DNA from: Ignavibacteriota bacterium
GTDB taxonomy: Bacteria; Bacteroidota; Ignavibacteria; UBA10030; SZUA-254
Length of the DNA: 43,520 nt
Direction of reading: 5' to 3'
NCBI GenBank assembly: GCA_025358305.1
Contig: JANYJZ010000019.1
Span: 1 to 43,520, forward strand
Under the pieces are notes generated by a model, which saw nothing but the letters and a program-made list of their open reading frames with translations, did not search any database and was not told where the DNA came from. The translations under genes were made by a program, and so were the position numbers. This document shows, in pieces, positions 17,840 to 24,611 of this stretch. Every line of letters starts with the position of its first letter. Position 1 is the stretch's first letter.

Positions 17840-17870
17840 GAATATATGCAATGGGCAGGCATATGTCAAG
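17840..17870 (-). promoter_or_regulatory. promoter of the membrane protein-regulator operon
   Basis: CTTG (17870-17867), 20 bases, TATATTC (17846-17840) on the minus strand. It also reads as TTGACA-N17-TATATT, a perfect -35 with correct spacing in the E. coli sense. Confidence 0.65.
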
Positions 17871-17930
17871 TGAATTCGCAAAAAACTTTTTATATGAATA
17901 AAAAGGTGATACCACGCACGCCAGAATATT

Positions 17931-17947
17931 CGTGAAAAATTTTCACG
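17931..17947. promoter_or_regulatory. 17-bp inverted repeat in the divergent spacer, operator-like
   Basis: CGTGAAAA-A-TTTTCACG, a perfect dyad. Its centre (17939) lies about 60 bases upstream of the predicted start of the peptide-precursor transcript, a usual position for an activator site. The AAA+/Fis regulator of the neighbouring operon is an obvious candidate ligand, but this is inference. Confidence 0.5.
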
Positions 17948-17963
17948 TTTATTCACCGAAATT

Positions 17964-17994
17964 ATTGCTGATTCGCCTATCATTCGATAAGTTG
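17964..17994 (+). promoter_or_regulatory. promoter of the repeat-peptide gene
   Basis: ATTG (17964-17967), 20 bases, TAAGTTG (17988-17994). Predicted start near 18000, giving a leader of about 80 bases that contains the dyad GAGGAC-CA-GTCCTC (18012-18025). An alternative start farther down cannot be excluded. Confidence 0.6.
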
Positions 17995-18011
17995 GTGTAG
18001 GATTATACTTC

Positions 18012-18025
18012 GAGGACCAGTCCTC
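18012..18025. promoter_or_regulatory. 14-bp inverted repeat in the peptide-gene leader
   Basis: GAGGAC-CA-GTCCTC lies just downstream of the predicted transcription start. It could be a repressor operator or a small hairpin (5-bp stem, 4-base loop) in the leader RNA. Confidence 0.4.
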
Positions 18026-18081
18026 CGCTGCGCAGTTTACCCGAAAATTATTAGCACAAATCATCATCAGGAGAAGTCATC

Positions 18082-18360
18082 ATGTCAAAACCCACTATTC
18101 AAAACTTGCGGAAATTGCGAGCATTGTTATTGACGTTGGCGGTCGTCATCGCGACTAACTTCGCAATATCATTCGCTCTCAGTTCCGAAAAATCGGGCAT
18201 TGCTCTTAACCCTTCAGGAACCCCTCGTCCGAAGTCGGGCATTGCACTCAACCCTTCAGGAACCCCTCGTCCGAAGTCGGGCATTGCACTCAACCCTTCG
18301 GGGACGCCTCGTCCGAAGTCGGGCATTGCACTCAACCCTTCGGGGACCCCTCGACCGTAA
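18082..18360 (+). CDS. secreted repeat-peptide precursor, four 14-residue units
   Basis: 92 residues. A basic N-terminus (residues 1-13) and a hydrophobic segment (about 14-32, ending near ISFALSSE) form a signal peptide or anchor; a signal peptidase I site after SFA is plausible. From residue 37 to the end there are four exact copies of KSGIALNPSGTPRP; the last ends at the stop codon. AGGAG at 18069-18073 sits eight bases before the ATG. A strong terminator follows. The units differ only at synonymous positions, which supports real translation in this frame. I do not know the family. It may be cut into identical peptides (signal, adhesion or other extracellular role) or stay as a repeat stalk. 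It is divergent from the membrane protein-regulator operon. Confidence 0.82.
   Translation: MSKPTIQNLRKLRALLLTLAVVIATNFAISFALSSEKSGIALNPSGTPRPKSGIALNPSGTPRPKSGIALNPSGTPRPKSGIALNPSGTPRP
18190..18357 (+). repeat. four tandem 42-bp repeats within the peptide gene
   Basis: Units at 18190-18231, 18232-18273, 18274-18315 and 18316-18357, each encoding KSGIALNPSGTPRP. Neighbouring units differ at three, three and two bases, all third codon positions and all synonymous. Confidence 0.97.
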
Positions 18361-18383
18361 GTAGTTCGGGTTTTTTTATTGAG

Positions 18384-18419
18384 AGCCTTGATCGACGACC
18401 AGTCGATCAAGGCTTTTTT
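18384..18419 (+). terminator. strong intrinsic terminator after the peptide gene
   Basis: A perfect 13-bp stem, AGCCTTGATCGAC / GTCGATCAAGGCT, loop of five bases, followed by a run of T. It limits the transcript to about 420 bases and separates the peptide gene from the protease gene. Confidence 0.9.
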
Positions 18420-18499
18420 ATGATTTAGTCATAGTTCATCAGCGATTCCATGACAACACTACATGGTTGTATTCAATTTGTTCTCCTAGGAATTTACTG

Positions 18500-19441
18500 A
18501 TGCGTGTTTACCTCACTCACGGTTTCCTCTTCCTCCTCACCTTCTTTAGCTCAACCCTTGCTGGAGTGATTTGGCTCAATAAAGATCCATTGGAACTCAG
18601 CAACTTCTATCTCGGCCTGCCCTTCTCACTGAGCATCCTCGCAATTCTTGCCACACACGAATTTGGTCACTACTTTGCTGCACGATATTATCGGGTCGAA
18701 GTGACCCTGCCGTACTTCATCCCCTTCCCGCCTTTTCCTCTCGTGGAGAGCATTCCGTTTCTATTCAACCCATTCGGCACAATGGGTGCGATCATCCGCA
18801 TGCGCTCGCCACTAAGATCAAAGAAAGAGCTGTTCGACATCGGTATCGCAGGGCCTTTGGCAGGACTCGTGGTCACCTTGGGGATCCTGATTTACGGCTT
18901 TGTGACCCTTCCACCGGTCGACTATCTTTTTTCAATTCATCCTGAATATCTCACCCATCCCCCCGCCCCCGAGGGGGGCTTTGCCTTCGGCACCTCGATC
19001 ATCTTTTACAGCCTCTCCCAACTTTTCAATCATCATGCCTTTATCCCTCCGATGACGGAGATCTATCATTACCCCCTTCTCTGTGCGGGCTGGTTTGGCC
19101 TTTTTGTTACTGCCCTGAACCTTATCCCTGTCGGCCAACTCGACGGCGGCCACATCATGTATGCGCTCGTAGGGCCAACAATGCAGGTTAGGATCGCATG
19201 GACCTTCTTCATTCTTCTGGTCATCAGCGGTCTTCTTGGTCTACTGCCTTTGCTCGTCCCAGGTGCAAATTGGGGAAGTATCGGATGGCTTGTTTGGGCG
19301 GCGATACTGTACTTTATCATCAAACTCCGTCATCCCGTCGTCTCAGATGATGTCCCTCTCAGTCCAAACAGGCGAATGTTGGGTTGGTTTACATTTGTAC
19401 TCTTTATACTCATATTTCCACCGGTCCCATTCTATGACTGA
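18500..19441 (+). CDS. site-2-type membrane metalloprotease (M50 family)
   Basis: About 313 residues, an intramembrane zinc protease. HEFGH lies at H53-H57 in a transmembrane segment; the third ligand is the Asp of NLIPVGQLDGGH about 160 residues later. At least six membrane segments surround them. PFFP-like proline-rich loops and FNPFGTMGAIIRMRS resemble the plant EGY/bacterial M50 subgroup. The frame opens with a TTG at 18467, but AGGA at 18488-18491 is eight bases before the ATG at 18500, which I chose. Site-2 proteases cut membrane-embedded substrates, often anti-sigma factors or peptide precursors. It follows the repeat-peptide gene but a terminator lies between, so a shared role is only possible. 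Confidence 0.9.
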   Translation: MRVYLTHGFLFLLTFFSSTLAGVIWLNKDPLELSNFYLGLPFSLSILAILATHEFGHYFAARYYRVEVTLPYFIPFPPFPLVESIPFLFNPFGTMGAIIRMRSPLRSKKELFDIGIAGPLAGLVVTLGILIYGFVTLPPVDYLFSIHPEYLTHPPAPEGGFAFGTSIIFYSLSQLFNHHAFIPPMTEIYHYPLLCAGWFGLFVTALNLIPVGQLDGGHIMYALVGPTMQVRIAWTFFILLVISGLLGLLPLLVPGANWGSIGWLVWAAILYFIIKLRHPVVSDDVPLSPNRRMLGWFTFVLFILIFPPVPFYD

Positions 19442-19453
19442 TCGGGCGAGTAT

Positions 19454-19484
19454 CTTGACTTTCTCACCGGGATTTCTTAGTTTG
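19454..19484 (+). promoter_or_regulatory. promoter of the lipoprotein-PorV operon
   Basis: CTTG (19454-19457), 20 bases, TAGTTTG (19478-19484). It implies a long leader (about 175 bases) before the ATG at 19665, in which I see no clear structure. Confidence 0.6.
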
Positions 19485-19664
19485 ATGGGTAGATAACCAC
19501 AATCTGCTCAAAATCGGAAGCACTGCCCACTCGAACCTTGTGAACACTTTTTCGTAGCACTTGTTCAACAACTAAGATCTCTCATGGGGCAGCGTTGCAC
19601 CGGGTTTGTCATCTGCTGTAGGGCCTTTGTCGAGATGACGACTCGGTTTTTTCTTTCTAGGTCA

Positions 19665-20510
19665 ATGATCATCTTCCGATCTTCATCCAGCCTCCTGCTT
19701 GCGGCCTTTTTGGTCCTATTCTCGTCATGCGAGAGGACACGGGAAGGCACGATTGATATTGACCTATCCACCCCTCTTATAGTATCCTCGACGCTGAGCA
19801 TTGAATCCGTGAACCTCGACACCACGTCAAGTGCTGCGGTGACAAGGCGTCCAGACGGGTCCTATCTCATTTCTGCGGCAATATCCGCGCAGGTTCGCAA
19901 TGCGCCCGGGATCCAGAATGTGAAGGGCGTCTACTATCGCATATATCATCCAGGAGACCCACGACCCTTCAATTCCGGAAGCATGGCGCAGCAGGGGCCG
20001 GCGGCCTCGACGACCGCAGAATTCGCAGCAAACATTTCCTTTGTGATCCAGCGATCGGAAGCTGGCACCTATCGGATCGAACTCTTTGCCCAAAATCTGG
20101 CAAACGGCGTCAGCAACTACCTTCAGCTTCCTCTCCGGATCACGAGGAACAATAGTGTACCGACGATCCTCGCCGCACAAGTGCCCGACAGCATCTATCT
20201 CCCTCCCGGCGATTCTTTATTGATCAAAATGACGGTCGCCGTGCACGACTCGGACGGGCCCGGGGATATCGCCGGCGTCTTCTTCTACAGCCTGAACTCC
20301 TCGGACCCGACGAGACAGTTTTTTCTCTCGGATGACGGAAACGTGGGAGGGATCAGCGGAGATCAGCTTGCCGGCGACGGCACATATACGATCACGGTAA
20401 AGCTTCTTGATCAGGGAAATGTGCGCAGGACCTTTGAATTTGAATTCCATGCTCTCGACCTCCAGGGAAGCGACAGTGGCCCCATCCTCAAGCCGTTGAC
20501 GGTGTATTAG
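19665..20510 (+). CDS. putative lipoprotein with Ig-like region
   Basis: About 281 residues. The ATG at 19665 gives a lipoprotein signal (IIFRSSSSLLLAAFLVLFSSC) with the lipidated Cys in LFSSC; the frame is open farther upstream to 19584 (ATG at 19635 also possible), but those starts would push the lipobox too deep. The rest is beta-rich, with RITRNNSVPTILAAQVPD and DSDGPGDIAGVFFYSLNS segments typical of Ig-like folds in which metal or sugar-binding loops occur. No enzyme motif is visible. First gene of a four-gene operon with a propeller protein and two PorV-like proteins; the spacer to the next start is one base. Confidence 0.85.
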   Translation: MIIFRSSSSLLLAAFLVLFSSCERTREGTIDIDLSTPLIVSSTLSIESVNLDTTSSAAVTRRPDGSYLISAAISAQVRNAPGIQNVKGVYYRIYHPGDPRPFNSGSMAQQGPAASTTAEFAANISFVIQRSEAGTYRIELFAQNLANGVSNYLQLPLRITRNNSVPTILAAQVPDSIYLPPGDSLLIKMTVAVHDSDGPGDIAGVFFYSLNSSDPTRQFFLSDDGNVGGISGDQLAGDGTYTITVKLLDQGNVRRTFEFEFHALDLQGSDSGPILKPLTVY

Positions 20511-20511
20511 G

Positions 20512-22101
20512 ATGAACCGCCTCCACTCCAGCGCCATTGTCCTCGTCGTGCTCCTGGCACTCCCGGCTGCCGCATTCGGCCAGAAACAATTCATGGGCGA
20601 GTACCATCTCGATCGAGTCGTGACCGCGCCTTCCCTGCTCCCGCCGAGCAACAGCGTCTCGCATGTCGTGTACAACGGGTCGACGCTCTGGATCGGGACG
20701 AGCAAAGGACTCGGGAGAAGCAGCACCCTCGGGAGGGACTGGGGATCACTTCGCTCGAACCCCGCATTCGCGAGCGACGGGATCTTCGCGATCTCCGCAT
20801 TGGACAGCAGCGTATGGGTTGCCACGGGATACGACAAACAGGTCGGGGATGGAACCGTGCAGACGGGAAGCGGATACGCCGTCTCCACGGACGGCGGATC
20901 ATCGTGGAACCACCTTTCGCAAGCATTGGATCAGCGGGGGGACAGCACCCTGAGCTACGGCATCAATGACTCCATCTGGATCCTGCCTGTCGTGGTACCG
21001 GAGCAAAATGTCACGTTCGACATTGCACAGTCGCCCGGCGCTGTCTGGATCGCGAGCTGGGCGAGCGGCTTGCGAAAGTCGACCGATAACGGAGCATCAT
21101 GGCAGCGCACGCTTCTGCCAACGGACGACCGAAGCAGCCTTCGACCCACGGATACGCTCTGGACGTACGCGCCCGGCGATACCCTCCACCTACGCCGGAT
21201 CTTTCGACGCGTCGATCCCCGCCGAAACAACAACCTTCTCGCGTTCTCGGTCCTCACGGTGGGCCAGGATACCGTCTGGTGCGGCACCGCCGGCGGAGTG
21301 AACAGGTCCACCGACGGCGGAACAAGCTGGCTCAGGTTCACGCATACAAACCAGGCATCTCCCATCCTGGGCAATTGGGTCATCGCTGTCGACATACAGC
21401 GACTCGGCTCATCGCATAGGATCTGGACGACGAACTGGAAGGCGGAGGATCAGAGCGAGGATTTCGGCGTCAGCTTCACCGACGACGACGGGCGCATCTG
21501 GAAGAGCATGCTCCATGGCATTCGCGCGTATGATTTCGCGTTCAAGGATTCCATCGCATACATCGCCACGGATGATGGGCTTTACCGGACCGAGAACGGC
21601 GGAGACAATTTCGAAAAGATCAGCGAGTTCACCGACCCGGGGACGCACCAGGTCATCGCCTCCTCGAAGGTCTTTTCGGTCGAGGTTGTGGGCGACACGG
21701 TCCTCATCGGCACGGGAGACGGCATGGCAAGTACGATCGACGATGGCTCTCTCCCCTTCGGTTCATCCTGGAAGATCTACAGAGCATACGCACCGTCGGC
21801 TGGAACTGGCGGGACGTACGCATACCCGAATCCGTTCAGCCCGACGCAGGAGCCAGTCCGTATTCATTACGGCTGGGCAGGGCCGACCGAGCGGTCCGTG
21901 ACCATCGATATCTTCGATTTCGGAATGAACCGCGTCCGGACCCTCGTCCAGCATGCGGTGCGAAGCGGCGCATCCGAGTTCGACGAGGTCTGGGACGGCA
22001 AGAATGATGCGGGACGCATTGCCGCGAACGGCGTCTACATCTACCGCGTTCAGCTTGACAGCGAAGACGCCATGTTCGGCAAGATCCTCGTGCTGCAATG
22101 A
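20512..22101 (+). CDS. exported beta-propeller protein with FlgD-like C-terminal domain
   Basis: 529 residues. A signal peptide (about 1-23, ending AAAFGQ) is followed by a propeller-type region with repeated STDGG-type turns (STDGGSSWNHL, STDNGASWQRT, STDGGTSWLRF) and a C-terminal FlgD-like Ig domain (YAYPNPFSPTQEPVRI ... WDGKNDAGRIAANGVYIYR ... ILVLQ). The C-terminal domain resembles but is not a standard T9SS type A sorting domain; it may act as one in this lineage. Two-component-sensor-like propellers are related in form. It begins one base after the lipoprotein gene, and its own stop is one base before the next start, indicating tight coupling. Confidence 0.88.
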   Translation: MNRLHSSAIVLVVLLALPAAAFGQKQFMGEYHLDRVVTAPSLLPPSNSVSHVVYNGSTLWIGTSKGLGRSSTLGRDWGSLRSNPAFASDGIFAISALDSSVWVATGYDKQVGDGTVQTGSGYAVSTDGGSSWNHLSQALDQRGDSTLSYGINDSIWILPVVVPEQNVTFDIAQSPGAVWIASWASGLRKSTDNGASWQRTLLPTDDRSSLRPTDTLWTYAPGDTLHLRRIFRRVDPRRNNNLLAFSVLTVGQDTVWCGTAGGVNRSTDGGTSWLRFTHTNQASPILGNWVIAVDIQRLGSSHRIWTTNWKAEDQSEDFGVSFTDDDGRIWKSMLHGIRAYDFAFKDSIAYIATDDGLYRTENGGDNFEKISEFTDPGTHQVIASSKVFSVEVVGDTVLIGTGDGMASTIDDGSLPFGSSWKIYRAYAPSAGTGGTYAYPNPFSPTQEPVRIHYGWAGPTERSVTIDIFDFGMNRVRTLVQHAVRSGASEFDEVWDGKNDAGRIAANGVYIYRVQLDSEDAMFGKILVLQ

Positions 22102-22102
22102 C

Positions 22103-23050
22103 ATGAGACGCCTCTTCGGACATATTCTTCTTACGCTGCTTCTCCCTTTCTGCGCTGCCGCGCAGATCGCTGGGACCGCCGGATCCTTTTCCCGCATCGG
22201 TTTCGGGGCGCGCGGGATGGGAATGGGCAATGCTTGCGTCGCGGTTAATACTGGCGATGTAAGCACCTACTACAACCCTGCGCTCTCCGCGTTTTCCGAG
22301 ACGCCCACGGCGGCCGCGACGTTCAGCATCCTTGCCTTCGACCGGTATGAGAACTCGCTCAGTTACACCCGATCCCTCCAACCAATGGCCGGTTTGAGCA
22401 TCGGGCTCATCAATGCCGGCGTGAGAAACATCGATGGGAGAGACGGCGACGGCCAGCATACGGAGGATTACTCGGTCAACGAGAACCAGTTCTTCCTCTC
22501 GTTCGCCAACAGGGTCGACGAAAGGGTCTCCATCGGCGTGACCGTGAAGCTCCTCTACAGCAAGCTCTTCGATAACGTCAAGTCGAGCACGGTGGGATTC
22601 GACCTGGGCCTGTGCGCACAGCTCACCGACCAGCTTTCGCTCGGGGCGGCAGTGATCGACCTGAACTCGAAGTACAAGTGGGATACAAAACAGATCTACT
22701 TCGAGAATGGCCGGACCACCGAGGACAAATTCCCGAGCCTTCGCCGCATCGGGCTCGCATATAAATTCCTCGAAGCAGGCGCACTGTTCTCCGCCGAATT
22801 CGAAAACTCCTCGCAGGGATCGAACCTCTTCCGCATCGGCGCGGAATACACGTTCATGACCGCCTTCACCCTTCGCGGAGGGATCGATCGGCTGGAACTC
22901 GGGGACAATGCGACGGGCGCAAAGCCGTCGCTCGGCTTCACCCTGACGCAGCCGATCAACGGCTGGACACCGTCGATCCACTACACTTACGTCGTGGAGT
23001 CGTTTGCTCCCCACGGGATGCACATTATTTCCATTTCTTCGGCGCTCTGA
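22103..23050 (+). CDS. PorV/UPF0164-family outer-membrane protein
   Basis: 315 residues. A signal peptide (to about AAAQ) is followed by the family signature FSRIGFGARGMGMGNACVAV ... YYNPAL. The remainder alternates amphipathic strands, as expected of a FadL/PorV-like beta-barrel. In T9SS organisms PorV shuttles cargo from the secretion pore to the attachment complex; relatives of unknown role are common, so I do not assign it as PorV itself. The longer frame starting at 21953 is a read-in over the preceding gene; the ATG at 22103 follows that gene's stop by one base and opens the signal peptide. Confidence 0.88.
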   Translation: MRRLFGHILLTLLLPFCAAAQIAGTAGSFSRIGFGARGMGMGNACVAVNTGDVSTYYNPALSAFSETPTAAATFSILAFDRYENSLSYTRSLQPMAGLSIGLINAGVRNIDGRDGDGQHTEDYSVNENQFFLSFANRVDERVSIGVTVKLLYSKLFDNVKSSTVGFDLGLCAQLTDQLSLGAAVIDLNSKYKWDTKQIYFENGRTTEDKFPSLRRIGLAYKFLEAGALFSAEFENSSQGSNLFRIGAEYTFMTAFTLRGGIDRLELGDNATGAKPSLGFTLTQPINGWTPSIHYTYVVESFAPHGMHIISISSAL

Positions 23051-23051
23051 T

Positions 23052-23954
23052 ATGAAGAAGTTCATTGTTTCGCTCTGCTGCACCCTCCTGCTCTCCGCCC
23101 AGCTCATGTTCGCCCAGGCGGGACAGACAGGATTCTCCTTCTTGAAGATCGGGGTCGGTAGCCGCGCTCTCAGCATGGGGGACGCATCCGTGGCGGCAGC
23201 ATCCGATCCATCTGCCGTCTATTACAACCCTGCGGCCCTCTCGCTCTCGGACGCTCCGAGCGTCCTTCTTATGCATCAGGAATGGATCCAGGGCGCCCAT
23301 ACGGACTTCCTGGGCGCCGCGACCTCGGCAGGGGCATTCCACTTCGGTTTGGGCATTGCCTCGGCCGCAGTCGACGATATCGAGGTCCGGACCACTCCCG
23401 GACCTGCGCTGAGCACATTCTCTTCGCGCAACGCCTCTATCGGGATCTCTGGCGCGTACGACGTCTCGCCCGAATTGAGTCTGGGCGCGACCGGGAAGCT
23501 CCTCTACGAGAAGATCTTTCTCGACGATGCTTCCGGGTTGGCGGTCGATCTCGGGGCGGTCTTCCGCGTTGATTCTTCGCTGTCACTCGGGACATCGCTG
23601 GCGAACCTTGGATCAGTGAGCCCATTGCGCGATGAGGCGTCCAAGCTTCCCACCATTCTCCGGATCGGCGGCGCCTACACGACGCCGCTCCCCGCACTTG
23701 AAAGCGCAGTAATGGTTTCCGCGGACTTCGTCTCCATGAGCGGTGAAGGGCGGTCGCACGTTCACGCCGGCGGAGAGGCGACATTTCGGGAAATGTTCTC
23801 GCTCAGAGCGGGCTATCAGAGCGGATATGAGGCGAGATCGGTCTCTTTCGGCATGGGGGTCCGACAGGGAATGTTCCGGTTCGACTATGCATTCCTCCCT
23901 TTTTCGCTCGACCTGGGGTCCACCCACACTCTCTCCCTCTTGGTCCGGTTCTGA
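23052..23954 (+). CDS. PorV/UPF0164-family outer-membrane protein, second copy
   Basis: 300 residues. A signal peptide ends near MFAQAGQ; the signature FSFLKIGVGSRALSMGDASV ... YYNPAAL follows. It shares the barrel architecture and the N-terminal signature with the gene just upstream but is diverged in the rest. The ATG at 23052 follows the previous stop by one base; the longer frame (from 23004) only overlaps that gene. Both genes follow the propeller protein, so the three may act as an envelope unit, with the barrels serving as outer-membrane partners. Specific role unknown. Confidence 0.88.
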   Translation: MKKFIVSLCCTLLLSAQLMFAQAGQTGFSFLKIGVGSRALSMGDASVAAASDPSAVYYNPAALSLSDAPSVLLMHQEWIQGAHTDFLGAATSAGAFHFGLGIASAAVDDIEVRTTPGPALSTFSSRNASIGISGAYDVSPELSLGATGKLLYEKIFLDDASGLAVDLGAVFRVDSSLSLGTSLANLGSVSPLRDEASKLPTILRIGGAYTTPLPALESAVMVSADFVSMSGEGRSHVHAGGEATFREMFSLRAGYQSGYEARSVSFGMGVRQGMFRFDYAFLPFSLDLGSTHTLSLLVRF

Positions 23955-23985
23955 CTTGCAATTGTTTACGAAATCTGGTAGGTTA
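23955..23985 (+). promoter_or_regulatory. promoter of the thioredoxin-like gene
   Basis: CTTG (23955-23958), 20 bases, TAGGTTA (23979-23985). The box ends 11 bases before the ATG at 23997, so the leader would be very short. Confidence 0.6.
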
Positions 23986-23996
23986 CAGATAACCCT

Positions 23997-24521
23997 ATGA
24001 AAGCAGCCCTCTCCACATTCCTGCTTGCACTCGTTCTTGCCACAGGCCTGTACGCCGGCGGCGATTCCGGCAAGCCCGCGCCCGTCTGGCTAAGCTTTGA
24101 TGCGGGACTACGTGAGGCGAGGAAAAGCAATAAGAAGATCCTCATCGACGTGTACACCGATTGGTGCGGGTGGTGCAAGAAGATGGACAAGGAGGTCTTC
24201 GCGCATGCCAAGATCGCTCCGTTCCTCTCGGACCAGTACGTCCTCATCAAGCTCAACGCGGAATCGCCTGCAAAAGTCGAGTACAAGGACACAAAGTCGA
24301 CCGAGATGGGTATCGCACGCGACTTCGGGGTCACAGGGTACCCCACGTTCATCTTTCTCGAGCCGAACGGCGACCTCATCACATCGCTTCCCGGCTTCGT
24401 CAAGGCGGAGGATTTTTATCCCGTCCTGAAGTATGTCGCCGAAAGCAAGTATAAGACGGTCGAATGGCAGGCCTTTTACGACCAGTACCAGAAAGAGCAT
24501 CCTGGCGGTTCTTTGCAGTAG
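23997..24521 (+). CDS. exported thioredoxin-like protein
   Basis: 174 residues with a signal peptide (about 1-20, ending LYAGG). The thioredoxin fold carries the active site CGWC in VYTDWCGWCKKMDKEVF and the cis-proline loop GYPTFIFLEPNG. Such small periplasmic thioredoxins reduce or isomerise disulfides, or support cytochrome maturation; the DsbD/DUF255-like group shares the WCGWCK form. It has its own promoter and ends at a strong terminator facing the YceI gene. Confidence 0.92.
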   Translation: MKAALSTFLLALVLATGLYAGGDSGKPAPVWLSFDAGLREARKSNKKILIDVYTDWCGWCKKMDKEVFAHAKIAPFLSDQYVLIKLNAESPAKVEYKDTKSTEMGIARDFGVTGYPTFIFLEPNGDLITSLPGFVKAEDFYPVLKYVAESKYKTVEWQAFYDQYQKEHPGGSLQ

Positions 24522-24545
24522 TTCACAACCTCCCTTTCAGAAACG

Positions 24546-24578
24546 CAAACTCCGGGACCATGTTCGTCCCGGAGTTTG
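24546..24578. terminator. bidirectional terminator between convergent genes
   Basis: A perfect 13-bp stem, CAAACTCCGGGAC / GTCCCGGAGTTTG, with a seven-base loop lies between the thioredoxin-like gene and the oppositely oriented YceI gene. Short A and T runs on each flank suit termination from both sides. Confidence 0.85.
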
Positions 24579-24611
24579 TATTTCATGCCCAGCCTTCTCT
24601 TCGAAATGGTG

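Noticed and set aside
17841-17869. Classical sigma-70 promoter TTGACA-N17-TATATT
   Set aside because: It is the same site as the CTTG-N20-TATATTC promoter; the other promoters here show no consistent -35 hexamer beyond TTG, so the E. coli reading is probably coincidental.
18190-18357. Possible CRISPR array
   Set aside because: The 42-bp units are contiguous with no spacers and lie in frame in a good coding sequence.
18099-18410. 103-codon frame on the minus strand across the peptide repeats, with units GRGVPEGLSAMPDF
   Set aside because: It begins inside the terminator stem, has no ribosome site or signal peptide, and one of the repeat differences changes an amino acid in it, while none does in the plus-strand frame.
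21836-23176. 446-codon minus-strand frame across the PorV-like genes
   Set aside because: Shadow frame; the plus strand carries two signal peptides and PorV signatures.
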